A DNA stretch of 64,000 nt from Polaribacter sp. (GTDB lineage: Bacteria > Bacteroidota > Bacteroidia > Flavobacteriales > Flavobacteriaceae), in NCBI GenBank assembly GCA_023254055.1, contig JALQYN010000041.1:1-64000 (forward strand), in the 5' to 3' direction. The position numbers and the translations under genes are program-made. The notes beneath the pieces are model-generated. The model was not told where the DNA came from. It did no database searches and was given only the letters and a program-made list of their open reading frames with translations. Below, piece after piece: positions 12,313 through 22,582 of this stretch (the first letter of the stretch is position 1; every line of letters begins with the position of its first letter).

Positions 12313-12439
12313 TTCTATCGTATCATTTTCGTTTAAAATTTGTTTTGAACAAATTTTTGAAAAGCAAAAGTACGGAAAACCAACGAAAACTCATTTTTTT
12401 AAGCCGTCAAAAATAGATACATTTACAAAAATCATTTTT

Positions 12440-13447
12440 ATGAAAGTAACAAAACTCTTTTTGATTGCATTTTTGTCATTAATTATTTCAAACAATCAAA
12501 CGCAAGCTCAAGAAAACACAAAATCTGAGTTAATTACACCACCTTATTTACAAAAAGGAGACACCATTGCCATAGTTGCTCCAGCAGGCATCTTAACTGA
12601 CAGAAAAGATGTAATAGATCAAGCTAAAGAATTGGCAGAAAGTTGGGGCCTACATGTTGTATATGGTAAACATTTATTTGACACAGCAGGTCATTTTTCT
12701 GCAACAGATGAAGAAAGAGCAGAAGATTTTCAAAAAGCAATGGACAATCCAAATATTAAAGCAATTTGGGCTGGACGTGGAGGTTACGGAACGGTAAGAA
12801 TTTTAGACAGGTTAGATTACTCAAAGTTTATAGAGAGTCCAAAATGGGTAATTGGGTATTCAGATATTACTGCGTTGCATTCTCATTTAAATACATTGGG
12901 TTATGAAACTATACACGGAATGATGGGGACAAGTATGGGAGATGATGCTGAGAAAATTGTAGAAACGCTAAAATCATTTAAAAAGTCACTTTTTGGAGAA
13001 AAACTGAGCTATAGTTTAGTCTCTGTTAAAGAGAATAGAAAAGGAACGGCAAAAGGTAAATTAATTGGTGGGAACCTTTCTTTGTTAGCATCAATGTTAG
13101 GCTCTAAAAGTCAAATGAATGCCGATGATAAAATTTTATTTATTGAAGAAGTTGGTGAATATAAATATAGCATGGATAGAATGTTGCAAAGTTTAAAACG
13201 TGCTGGTTTTTTCGAAAAATGTAAAGGGATTATTGTAGGAGACATCTCTAAAATAAAAAGCAACACAACCAAATGGGGTAGCTCTATGGAACAACTAATT
13301 TTAGATGTAATTGCCGAATATGATTTCCCTGTTTTATTTAATTTTCCGGCTGGTCATGAGCCAGATAACAGATCGTTAATCTTTGGAAGAACTATTGAAA
13401 TGAATGTAACTAAAGTAGGAATCTCTACTGTAGTTTTTAATGAGTAA
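12440..13447 (+). CDS. S66 family LD-carboxypeptidase with signal peptide
   Basis: 335-aa ORF; PPYLQKGDTIAIVAPAG, WAGRGGYGTVRILD, IGYSDITALH, LIGGNLSLLA. Confidence 0.9.
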   Translation: MKVTKLFLIAFLSLIISNNQTQAQENTKSELITPPYLQKGDTIAIVAPAGILTDRKDVIDQAKELAESWGLHVVYGKHLFDTAGHFSATDEERAEDFQKAMDNPNIKAIWAGRGGYGTVRILDRLDYSKFIESPKWVIGYSDITALHSHLNTLGYETIHGMMGTSMGDDAEKIVETLKSFKKSLFGEKLSYSLVSVKENRKGTAKGKLIGGNLSLLASMLGSKSQMNADDKILFIEEVGEYKYSMDRMLQSLKRAGFFEKCKGIIVGDISKIKSNTTKWGSSMEQLILDVIAEYDFPVLFNFPAGHEPDNRSLIFGRTIEMNVTKVGISTVVFNE

Positions 13448-13449
13448 AA

Positions 13450-13809
13450 ATGGCCCAGCACAATGAACTTGGTAAAAAAGGCGAGCAGTTAGCAGTAGAT
13501 TTTTTATTGCAAAATAACTATAAAATTATTGCTCGTAATTATCGATTTTTAAAAGCTGAAATTGATATTATAGCTCGGAAAAAAGATGTTTTAGTTGCTA
13601 TTGAGGTAAAAACACGTTCTTCTATAGATTATGGAAATCCACAAGACTTTATCAATCCTAAAAAAATAAAATTATTGGTTTCTGCGATGGATAATTTTGT
13701 TGTAGAAAATGATTTAGAAGTAGAAGTTCGGTTTGATATTATTGCCATTGTAAAACAAAAAAACGCCTTCGAAATAGAACATTTAGAAGACGCCTTTTTA
13801 CATTTTTAA
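13450..13809 (+). CDS. YraN family (UPF0102) endonuclease-like protein
   Basis: 119-aa ORF; LGKKGEQLAVDFLLQNNYKIIARNYR, AEIDIIARKKDVLVAIEVKTR. Confidence 0.9.
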   Translation: MAQHNELGKKGEQLAVDFLLQNNYKIIARNYRFLKAEIDIIARKKDVLVAIEVKTRSSIDYGNPQDFINPKKIKLLVSAMDNFVVENDLEVEVRFDIIAIVKQKNAFEIEHLEDAFLHF

Positions 13810-13813
13810 AATA

Positions 13814-15145
13814 TTATTCTAAGTATTTAATAATTTTTTTAAGTTCATCTAATGTTTCTGGCTTAGCAATTATTTTTTTATTTTTATCTAACACAATATA
13901 GGTTGGTGTAGAATAAATTTGATAGGTTCTTGCTGTCGGATTTTCCCATTTTTTCAATCCAAGGGCATGATGCCAACCACTATATTTTGAAGTTAGGTTT
14001 TTCCATTCTTTATCGTCAGTTTCCATTCCAAATGCAATTACTTTTGAGTTTTTCATGTCTTTTGTAAACTCATACAATTGTGGAATTTCTCTTAAACAAT
14101 GACCGCAACCTGTACTCCAAAAAACCAACACGTAATTATTGGCATCGTTAATTGTTGAAAGTTTATACTCTTTTTCATTTGTGCTCCAGGTAATTTCTGG
14201 TGCAATTCTACCTATAGATACAACTGTTTTTTCTAGGTAACTATCTACAAATTCACTGTTTTGTATTGTTACAGGTAATTTTATATAAAAAGAATTTAAT
14301 AGATAATCTGCAAAATCTACATTGCTAGCATTTACAAACTGTGTGATTAAAAACTCTATAATGTCTTTTTTAAAAGTAGGTGTTTTTGCTTTTTCTAAAA
14401 CCCTTTTTACAGCTTTGTCATGTAATTCTTTTTGTTTTGTTGGATCTTCAGAATAGTTCATGTAAAAAACATAATCAGTAATTCTATCCACCAAAAAAGT
14501 AGAATTATACAATGTTTGATTGTTGAAGTCTATGGTGTCAAAAAAATGTTCATTGATCGATTTTAAATATGACTGAGGATCTTTTGCAATCACAGGATTA
14601 TTATATCTATTGGTTGCTTTGATGAAATGATACACCATTTTTCCTTTAGATTTTGACAAATATTGCTTTTGTAAACTTTCAATTTTTGTTAATTGAGTTC
14701 CGTATAAACTAGCTGTTTTTGCTACTGGGTTTTTTAAATAAGCAATTTGTAAAGAATCTGTTTTATATTGTTGAATAGACACCGTATTAATGTACTCTTG
14801 GTATAATTTATTTTCAGTAGATTTAGAAAACTGAATGGTTTGTTCTGCTTGTTCTGGATTGAAAGTAAAAGCAACATCTTCTTTGTTAAATAAGAAATCT
14901 GCAAAACCACTTCCTTCGGTTTTATAGCTTACTCGATAGGCACCAGATTTAGTGTTTGCGGGCATGTCAAAAGAAAATTTCCCTTTTTCAATTTTTCCGC
15001 TTTTTACAAATACTTGTCTTGCACCTTCTATTTTATACAAAATAACCCAAGTATAATTTCCGGGCGGATTCATTTCTCCATTAACTTTATATTGTGCTTG
15101 TAAACTGAAAGAAATCAGTAAGAGTAGTAATAATAATTTTTTCAT
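13814..15145 (-). CDS. TlpA-like thioredoxin-fold protein with N-terminal DUF4369-like region
   Basis: CGHC active site in VFWSTGCGHCLREIPQLYEF; signal peptide MKKLLLLLLLISFSLQAQ; start trimmed from 15190. Confidence 0.85.
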   Translation of the reverse strand: MKKLLLLLLLISFSLQAQYKVNGEMNPPGNYTWVILYKIEGARQVFVKSGKIEKGKFSFDMPANTKSGAYRVSYKTEGSGFADFLFNKEDVAFTFNPEQAEQTIQFSKSTENKLYQEYINTVSIQQYKTDSLQIAYLKNPVAKTASLYGTQLTKIESLQKQYLSKSKGKMVYHFIKATNRYNNPVIAKDPQSYLKSINEHFFDTIDFNNQTLYNSTFLVDRITDYVFYMNYSEDPTKQKELHDKAVKRVLEKAKTPTFKKDIIEFLITQFVNASNVDFADYLLNSFYIKLPVTIQNSEFVDSYLEKTVVSIGRIAPEITWSTNEKEYKLSTINDANNYVLVFWSTGCGHCLREIPQLYEFTKDMKNSKVIAFGMETDDKEWKNLTSKYSGWHHALGLKKWENPTARTYQIYSTPTYIVLDKNKKIIAKPETLDELKKIIKYLE

Positions 15146-15239
15146 TAATTGCGATTTATCTTCCAAAAAAAAGTTCAAGAAGTGTACCAAAATTACTATT
15201 TATAACTTAAAATAATTACATTGCTTTAAAATAATTAAC

Positions 15240-16034
15240 ATGAATTTCACAAATAAAGTGATTTGGATTACTGGTGCATCTTCCGGAATTGGAAAAGCAT
15301 TGGCAATACACCTCTCTACATTAAATGCAAAGTTGATTTTATCGGCAAGGAATGAAGAAAAATTAGAACAGGTAAAACAAGCTTGTGAATATTCTGAAGC
15401 GATTAAAATTTTACCTTTAGATTTAGAAGATTACACTAATTTTAATGCTAAAGTTATAGAAGCAGTCAATTGGTGTGGCAGGGTAGATATTTTGATAAAT
15501 AATGGTGGAATTAGTCAAAGATCTTTAGCTAGTAAAACTTCAATTGAGGTAGATAAACGCATTATGGATATCAATTATTTAGGAACGATTGCTTTAACAA
15601 AAGCATTATTACCCTATTTTATTGAAAACAAATGTGGGCAATTTGTAGTTACTACAAGTATTGTTGGTAAAATAGGAACTCCTTTACGATCTAGTTATGC
15701 AGCTTCTAAACACGCGTTGCATGGTTTTTTTGATAGTTTGCGCGCAGAAAACCATAAAAACAATATCGCTGTAACTTTGGTATGCCCTGGATTTGTAAAA
15801 ACCAATGTTTCTATAAATGCGTTAACTGGAGACGGGACTGCACAAAATAAAATGGATGTTGCTACTCAGAACGGGATTGAGCCAAATCGTTTTGCCAAAA
15901 TTATGGCAAAGGCTATCTATGCTAAAAAAGAAGAGGTTTATATAGCTGGGTTTAAAGAAAAATTAGGAGTGTATGTTAAACGGTTTTTTCCTAAATTGTT
16001 ATCAGTGATGATTCGAAAATTGAGAGTTACTTAA
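15240..16034 (+). CDS. SDR family oxidoreductase
   Basis: 264-aa ORF; WITGASSGIGKALA, NNGGIS, YAASKHAL. Confidence 0.92.
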   Translation: MNFTNKVIWITGASSGIGKALAIHLSTLNAKLILSARNEEKLEQVKQACEYSEAIKILPLDLEDYTNFNAKVIEAVNWCGRVDILINNGGISQRSLASKTSIEVDKRIMDINYLGTIALTKALLPYFIENKCGQFVVTTSIVGKIGTPLRSSYAASKHALHGFFDSLRAENHKNNIAVTLVCPGFVKTNVSINALTGDGTAQNKMDVATQNGIEPNRFAKIMAKAIYAKKEEVYIAGFKEKLGVYVKRFFPKLLSVMIRKLRVT

Positions 16035-16383
16035 TAAACTCTAAGGCTTCAAAATAAGAAATGATTGCTTCTTTCATCAAAACAGATTGTTCACCTGGTT
16101 TTAAATTTGGTAATTGATTGATGGTTTTGTAATGTGGCCATCCATCATCGTCAAAAAATTCAAATTCGTAATAACCATAAGGCTCTAATAACTTACAAAT
16201 AGCAATGTGCATTAAATTTACTTTTTCGTCCTTCTTAAATTTTCTGTGACCTTGACCTAATTCTTGAATCCCAATTAAATAAATAATGGCATCAATATTT
16301 AAGGCATCACCATCTGCAAATTGCGTTGATAACTGACCAACTAATAAATCCCATTTTTCTTTTAAAGAAGTAATCTTTGTCAT
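16027..16383 (-). CDS. hypothetical protein
   Basis: 118-aa ORF, convergent 8-bp tail overlap with SDR gene. Confidence 0.75.
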   Translation of the reverse strand: MTKITSLKEKWDLLVGQLSTQFADGDALNIDAIIYLIGIQELGQGHRKFKKDEKVNLMHIAICKLLEPYGYYEFEFFDDDGWPHYKTINQLPNLKPGEQSVLMKEAIISYFEALEFIK

Positions 16384-16472
16384 AAACCTAAACTAAGCCA
16401 CAAAGATACATACTATCTGTAATATTTTCGTTCTTTTTTAGTAAGTTAGCACAGAAAACAAAATAGATATTT

Positions 16473-17003
16473 ATGAATGTTTTTGATGTTGTAATTACCG
16501 TATTCTTATTATTTGGTTTTATAAGAGGTTTAATGAAAGGACTTTTTATAGAAGTTGCGTCTTTAGTTGCTTTAATTGGAGGTGTTTGGGGTTCTATTCA
16601 TTTTTCTTATTTTATTGGAGATTTTCTAAAAGAAAGTGTCTCTTGGTCTGAAAAAAAAATCGCTTTAGCCGCATTTGCAATTACTTTTGTTTTGATCATA
16701 ATAGTTGTTAGTTTATTAGGCAGATTTTTAACAAAACTAGCCGATTTAGCAGCTTTAGGAATGGTCAATAAAATTCTTGGTGGCCTTTTTGGTTTGTTAA
16801 AAATAGGACTGGTATTGAGTATTGTTTTTATCTTTTTTGATAGAATGAATTCTACGATTTCTTTTATTGACAAAAAAACTTTAGATGAATCTATTTTATA
16901 CAGCCCGGTAAAAAGTATTGCCCCAACAATTTTTCCATCAATCATAAAAGAAGATGGGCTAGAAGAAGATGTAATTGATGATATTATAAAAGAAGTAGAA
17001 TAA
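16473..17003 (+). CDS. CvpA family membrane protein
   Basis: 176-aa ORF; NVFDVVITVFLLFGFIRGLMKGLFIEVASLVALIGG and 4 hydrophobic helices. Confidence 0.88.
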   Translation: MNVFDVVITVFLLFGFIRGLMKGLFIEVASLVALIGGVWGSIHFSYFIGDFLKESVSWSEKKIALAAFAITFVLIIIVVSLLGRFLTKLADLAALGMVNKILGGLFGLLKIGLVLSIVFIFFDRMNSTISFIDKKTLDESILYSPVKSIAPTIFPSIIKEDGLEEDVIDDIIKEVE

Positions 17004-17010
17004 AAAAAGA

Positions 17011-17046
17011 CTTGCAATACTGAAACAAGTTCAGCATCAATGCAAG
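17011..17046. terminator. probable bidirectional terminator
   Basis: CTTGCA...TGCAAG enclosing CTGAA...TTCAG between convergent genes with A/T tracts. Confidence 0.5.
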
Positions 17047-17069
17047 CCTTTTAAGTTGTATAAAAAAAG

Positions 17070-17705
17070 TTATAGCATGGTAACTTTTCCGCTACTAATG
17101 TGGTAAACACCACCAACTATTTTTATTTCACCATTTTTTTCCATTTCATTTAGAATTGGACTTTTCTCTCTAATTCTGTCAATTGTCAATCGAACATTAT
17201 TTTCAATTGTTTTATCAACAAAATCGTTGTTAGAAGAATTGTATTTCCCCTTAACTTGAGTTTCAGAAAGTTTTACAGCAGGCTGAATGTTTTCTAACAA
17301 TGCAGTAATATTTCCAAGTTCTACATGGTCGCAAGCTGCTTTTACAGCCCCGCAACTTTCATGTCCAAGTACAAAGATTAATTTACTTCCAGCCACTTTA
17401 CATGAATATTCCATGCTTCCTAAAATGTCTATATTTTCAAAATTACCTGCAACTCTGGCAACAAAAACATCTCCAATTGTTTGATCAAAAATTAATTCTA
17501 CAGGAACTCTAGAATCAATACATGAAAGTACAATTGCTTTTGGGTGTTGACCATCCGTTGTTTGAGAAATTAACGCCTTATGGTCTATAGAGTGTACTTC
17601 ATCTCTAATAAAACGCGCATTTCCTTCTATAAAATCTTGTAACACCTTCATTGGCGTTAAACTATCTTGTTGTTCTTTTGTGATTGCTTTATTTCTATGT
17701 GGCAT
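17070..17705 (-). CDS. beta-carbonic anhydrase
   Basis: 211-aa ORF; VLSCIDSRVPVE, FVLGHESCGAVKAA. Confidence 0.94.
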   Translation of the reverse strand: MPHRNKAITKEQQDSLTPMKVLQDFIEGNARFIRDEVHSIDHKALISQTTDGQHPKAIVLSCIDSRVPVELIFDQTIGDVFVARVAGNFENIDILGSMEYSCKVAGSKLIFVLGHESCGAVKAACDHVELGNITALLENIQPAVKLSETQVKGKYNSSNNDFVDKTIENNVRLTIDRIREKSPILNEMEKNGEIKIVGGVYHISSGKVTML

Positions 17706-17708
17706 AAT

Positions 17709-19562
17709 TTATTTTTTTAATTGTTGTGTTTTAATCCATTTGATACTCTCTGAAAAAGATTTAAAAATATCTTCTTGTGGAATCAAATCAGGAATGATAT
17801 CAATTCTTTCCATCATATATCTTGGTTGTTGCAACAAGTTTACGAATAATACTTGAACTTTCTTTTTTCTTAACTCTTGAAGTACATCTTCCATGGCATA
17901 CAAACCAGATTGATCCATGTATTGCATACGTCCTAAACGAATGATTACAGTAGTTGCTGTCTCTGGAATTTGCTGCGCTAAACTATGAAAGTCACTTGTT
18001 GTACCAAAAAATAAAGGACCTTTTATGTGTTTTATAAAAACAGATTCTTTTAATTCTTCTGGGAAATCACCTTCATCTGCCCAATTTTTTTCTTTCTTTA
18101 AAGATTTTACATCAGAACGTTCTGCAGATAAATCTCCAATTTTTTTCATAAACATTAACGAAGCAATGACTAATCCAATTCCTACTGCGTATACTAAATT
18201 CCAGAAGGTTGATAAAATCAATACTATCATCATGATAACTACTTCTGAACTTAATTTTATTGGTCCAAATTTGATATCTTTTGGTAAACTCGGTATTGCT
18301 TTTAATCCTTTGTAATCCATTACACCAATACCAACTGTTATTAAGATACCCGCTAATACGGCAGCTGGAATTTTAGATGCAATCGGACCTAGACCTAGAA
18401 GAATTATTAATAACATAAGTCCGGCAATCATTCCAGATAATTTTGTTTTTCCTCCAGAATTAATATTTACTACGGTTCTAATTGTTGCTCCAGCTCCTGG
18501 TAAACCACCAAAGATAGCACCAATACTATTTCCAATTCCTTGTCCAATTAGTTCTTTATTTGGTTTGTGTTTAGTTTTGGTCATATTATCAGCAACAACA
18601 CTTGTTAGTAAAGAATCAATAGCCCCTAATAAAGCTAAAGTCAATGCTGTAAAGATGTATGGTGCGACACTTCCTAAACTAAACTCAGTAAACATTGATA
18701 AGTTCGGAATTGGAAAACCACCAGGTATTGTTTCAATAGATCTATAATCTAAGCCAAACCCAACAGCAATTCCAGACATGACCAGTAATGCCACTAGTGT
18801 GCTCGGAACCTTTGTTGTTATTCGTTTAAAACCATATATAATAATTATAGTTCCTATTGCGAGCAATAATTCTAATATATTTATATTTTTTAAAGCGTTT
18901 GGTAATACTTTAATTGCGCCTAATACTCCAGAAGCCTCTTTAGAAGCTAACGTTTGAGATTCTTTTAAAATATCACTTTCAGTAATTAATTCTGCTCGCT
19001 TAATGGTTTCTTTAAAATCTTCTAAAACAAGAATACCTTCTCCGGCTTCTTTCTTTAAAATATTTTCTAAAATGATTTCTTCAGCTTGAGGTTTGTATTG
19101 ATTTACATAACTTAAATCCTCTTTTGGATAATATCCTAGTGAAGGTAAAATTTGAGTAATTAAAATTATAACTCCAATAGCAGTCATGAAACCAGAAACC
19201 ACAGGGTAAGGGATATATCGAATGTATTTTCCGATACCTAAAGCTCCTAAACCTATCTGCATTAATCCCGCTAATAAGAAAACCGTTAAAATTGTTGGTA
19301 GTGCTTTTGACACATCTCCGTCATTGGAAGCAATTATACCTGCAATAATAACCATACTTACAGCTGTCATAGGCGCTGTTGGTCCAGAAATTTGTGTGTT
19401 TGTTCCGCCAAAAAGAGCGGCAAAAAAACTTAAAAATATAGCTCCGTATAATCCTGCACTTGGTCCAAGTCCAGAACTAACTCCGAATGCTAATGCTAAT
19501 GGTAATGCAACAATTCCAGCAGTAATACCACCAAAAAGATCGCCTCTAATATTTTTGAACAT
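17709..19562 (-). CDS. SulP family inorganic anion transporter with STAS domain
   Basis: 617-aa ORF; GLYGAIFLSFFAALFGGTNTQISGPTAPMT, C-terminal STAS (IIRLGRMQYMDQSGLYAMEDVL). Confidence 0.93.
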   Translation of the reverse strand: MFKNIRGDLFGGITAGIVALPLALAFGVSSGLGPSAGLYGAIFLSFFAALFGGTNTQISGPTAPMTAVSMVIIAGIIASNDGDVSKALPTILTVFLLAGLMQIGLGALGIGKYIRYIPYPVVSGFMTAIGVIILITQILPSLGYYPKEDLSYVNQYKPQAEEIILENILKKEAGEGILVLEDFKETIKRAELITESDILKESQTLASKEASGVLGAIKVLPNALKNINILELLLAIGTIIIIYGFKRITTKVPSTLVALLVMSGIAVGFGLDYRSIETIPGGFPIPNLSMFTEFSLGSVAPYIFTALTLALLGAIDSLLTSVVADNMTKTKHKPNKELIGQGIGNSIGAIFGGLPGAGATIRTVVNINSGGKTKLSGMIAGLMLLIILLGLGPIASKIPAAVLAGILITVGIGVMDYKGLKAIPSLPKDIKFGPIKLSSEVVIMMIVLILSTFWNLVYAVGIGLVIASLMFMKKIGDLSAERSDVKSLKKEKNWADEGDFPEELKESVFIKHIKGPLFFGTTSDFHSLAQQIPETATTVIIRLGRMQYMDQSGLYAMEDVLQELRKKKVQVLFVNLLQQPRYMMERIDIIPDLIPQEDIFKSFSESIKWIKTQQLKK

Positions 19563-19660
19563 ATTGTATATTTTTTTAACCTCAATTAAATGTTTAAGGT
19601 TATTAATAAAAAATGAATGATTGATTTTTTCTCTAATAAGAGAAACACTTTAAGTTAAAA

Positions 19661-19954
19661 TTAAAGATGTTCAGGAGGTGGGAAAACAGTATTTAAATAC
19701 GGTTTTGTATAATTTTTGTCTGTGTGTATAGCAGTGCTAATTTTTTCTGTAGAAGAAAAAACAAATTCACTAATTTTTAAAGGAGATAAAATAATTTTTA
19801 TTTTTTCTGCTTGTTTACTACTAGATTCTTCTTCTGAATTTGAATATATAAATGAAATATCAACAGAACTATCTACCACTGTTATTACAGTGGGAGCTAT
19901 AATAAATGTTAGAAACACTATTGAGAAAAAAACAGCTATTTTGTTTTTATACAT
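19661..19954 (-). CDS. small exported/membrane hypothetical protein
   Basis: 97-aa ORF with N-terminal hydrophobic segment. Confidence 0.55.
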   Translation of the reverse strand: MYKNKIAVFFSIVFLTFIIAPTVITVVDSSVDISFIYSNSEEESSSKQAEKIKIILSPLKISEFVFSSTEKISTAIHTDKNYTKPYLNTVFPPPEHL

Positions 19955-20009
19955 TCTTTATTCGTAAAATTCTTGCGAAGATAAGTTTTTTTAGAAAATT
20001 AAAATGTTA

Positions 20010-20771
20010 TTAATCTGTTAACATTTTAATACTTACTGTTGAAATCCAACCTATTTTACCGTCAGCTAATTTAATTTTTTTCCAATCATCTAGAGCATCC
20101 AAAACTTGTACTTTTGTGCCTTCATGCAGTTCAAAAACTTCATCAGAATTTGAGGTAGGTGCATTATTTACAGATATTTTAGGCGAAAATACAATGGCAT
20201 ATTTAGTGTTCTTTGCTTTTTGATATTGATGATAGGTTATAAATATTGAAAAAATCAATAAGAAGAAAGAAACAATACTTGTTAAGAAGTAAACTCTCTT
20301 TTTGTTAGAAATTGTAGAGAAGTAAAAAAGCAAAAACAGTATAGCTGCCAAAAAAGAAAACACAACGGCTAATAGAGCCCATTCATTATATGAAAGCTTT
20401 TGTAAATAATTAATTTCTAACCGTTGTAAAAAAGTTTTTGGAAGTTCTTCAATATTATCAATAGTCATTCTTTTTGCAAACTCTAAATTATTAGCTGCAT
20501 CACTATTTAAAGGATTTAACAATAATGCTTTTTCATAATTATAAATGGTGTTTGCAACATTATTTAGTTTGTAATACGAATTACCTAAATTGTAATACAG
20601 AGTAGAAGAAACAGAATCTTTTGCTTCGATTTGTTTATAGAGCTTAATAGCTTCTTCAAACTTACCTTCTTTGTATAAAAGATTCGCATTCTCGAATAAT
20701 TTTCTAGCACTTGTTTGTGCAACAAAAATTGTAGAAGACAGCAGACATAAAAAGAAAAATATTTTTTTCAT
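20010..20771 (-). CDS. batE: BatE-like TPR plus SH3 domain protein
   Basis: 253-aa ORF; TPR-like YYNLGNSYYKLNNVANTIYNYEKALLLNP and C-terminal SH3-like EVFELHEGTKVQVLDALDDWKKIKLADGKIGWI; bat operon context. Confidence 0.82.
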   Translation of the reverse strand: MKKIFFFLCLLSSTIFVAQTSARKLFENANLLYKEGKFEEAIKLYKQIEAKDSVSSTLYYNLGNSYYKLNNVANTIYNYEKALLLNPLNSDAANNLEFAKRMTIDNIEELPKTFLQRLEINYLQKLSYNEWALLAVVFSFLAAILFLLFYFSTISNKKRVYFLTSIVSFFLLIFSIFITYHQYQKAKNTKYAIVFSPKISVNNAPTSNSDEVFELHEGTKVQVLDALDDWKKIKLADGKIGWISTVSIKMLTD

Positions 20772-20774
20772 TGT

Positions 20775-22532
20775 TTATAATTGTTTGTCTAATGCGGTTA
20801 TTATTTCTTTTGATTTTTCATATACAACATTCATCATTACTTCTGTAATAGGAGTATAACGAGCAAAATCACAATCATTTAATACATCAATAAAAACAGT
20901 AATTGTATCTTCATTTACATTTTTAGAAAGTAAAAGTTCTTTAATATTGTCTCTACTAATATCAGAAGTTTCTATTTGTAGCTTTGCTTTTAAATAATTA
21001 TGTAATGCTTTTTCTAAGGCAATATAAAATTCTTCTTTATTTCCTAGTTGTTTTTTTGCTTCAGAAAGGTACTTTCTAGCCAACCTATCTGCTTTACGTT
21101 GTTTTACGCCAACAATATCACTATTTCTTTTTGCCGAAATATTGTATAAAATAATTCCAAACGGAATTGCAACCAAAGGCAATAAAAGCAAAAAGTAAAA
21201 TAGATTTGATTTAAAGAAGTTTTCTTTTTGGGTTGTTACAAAAGTACTCTTGGTTTGAATATATCTAAAATTAGCACCAGTAACATCTACATCTTTTTTA
21301 ACTATATTATTTGTGGTAGTTACAATTTCTTTTCCTTCTAAAACATTTACAAATAAGTCTTCTGTGGTAATGGTTTTATATTTTTTTTCTGAAGGATTAA
21401 AATAAGAGAATGAGACTTTTGGTATTTTATATTTCCCTTTAAACTGAGGCACTACGGTATATAAATCGTAAACAGAACCTTGAATTCCGTTTAACGTTGT
21501 TCTAATAGCCTCTTTATGCTCAGGAGTATATATTTCTAATTCTTTTGGCGTTTCAATTTTTGGAATTTCAAATAATTTTAAATTTCCATTACCAGTCACC
21601 CCAACTTTTATTTGTGAAGATTCATTTGCTTTTAAATCATTTTTACTAGAAGTAATGCTAAAATCAAATTCTCCAACGGCACCGTTAAAATTTTCTGGTT
21701 TATTTTCTAATGGTAGTTGTTTAACATTAATGTTTTTATTGGCTGATGAAAAAACCATAGAAAGGTTTCTTGTAATAGGATTTCCAAAAAAATCTCCTCT
21801 CCCTGTTGGAACTCCAATTAAGATGTCCATTTTCATGGGTTCAATCAATAATTTTCCAGATTTAGTTGGAATTAATAGCGCTTTTTTTAAGACAACATAT
21901 CTGTAATTTTCGCCATTATAAACACCATTTTTAATTTGTAAATTATTAATATTTATATCTTGATTCCAAAAACCATTGTATTGTGGAGTTTCTGTTACAG
22001 AAAAATCTTTAACACTAATGTTTTCACTTACATACAATTTGTACTCTACATAAATACCCTCGCCAACATACGGTTGTGTTTTAGAAACTTCTGCTACTAA
22101 ATGTACATTTTGTTTTGCTATATAATTTGGATCATTTGGGTTAGGTGGAATATCTACAGCCTTTAGGATATTCATTTTTACCGAGTTAGACGTCAGTGTT
22201 TTGCCGTTTAATAAAATTGTTGCACCAGAAATTGAATACGTTCCGATGGCTTTTGGCTCAATCACATAAGTATAAGATTGAGAAAAAGTTACTTTGCCAT
22301 TTATCCAAGATTGATTTACAGATTGACTAGGGCCAGCAACAACTTTAAAATTCTCAAAACTCGGAGGTGTAAAATTATCTGCTCCTTGTTTGTTGATAGA
22401 AAAAACAATTCTAAAACGTTCATTTACACCTAATTTACTCTTACTCACGGTAGTTTTAAACTCTGCTTGAGCAAAAATAGATTGAGTTAAAAAACTCAAA
22501 AATAGTAGTATGTAAATACTGTTTCTTTTCAT
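20775..22532 (-). CDS. batD: BatD family protein
   Basis: 585-aa ORF; N-terminal FKTTVSKSKLGVNERFRIVFSI, C-terminal TM; operon context. Confidence 0.88.
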   Translation of the reverse strand: MKRNSIYILLFLSFLTQSIFAQAEFKTTVSKSKLGVNERFRIVFSINKQGADNFTPPSFENFKVVAGPSQSVNQSWINGKVTFSQSYTYVIEPKAIGTYSISGATILLNGKTLTSNSVKMNILKAVDIPPNPNDPNYIAKQNVHLVAEVSKTQPYVGEGIYVEYKLYVSENISVKDFSVTETPQYNGFWNQDININNLQIKNGVYNGENYRYVVLKKALLIPTKSGKLLIEPMKMDILIGVPTGRGDFFGNPITRNLSMVFSSANKNINVKQLPLENKPENFNGAVGEFDFSITSSKNDLKANESSQIKVGVTGNGNLKLFEIPKIETPKELEIYTPEHKEAIRTTLNGIQGSVYDLYTVVPQFKGKYKIPKVSFSYFNPSEKKYKTITTEDLFVNVLEGKEIVTTTNNIVKKDVDVTGANFRYIQTKSTFVTTQKENFFKSNLFYFLLLLPLVAIPFGIILYNISAKRNSDIVGVKQRKADRLARKYLSEAKKQLGNKEEFYIALEKALHNYLKAKLQIETSDISRDNIKELLLSKNVNEDTITVFIDVLNDCDFARYTPITEVMMNVVYEKSKEIITALDKQL

Positions 22533-22582
22533 TTTTAAATCGTTAAAAATAATAACTTTTTTAGAAAATTAATACACAAGAA

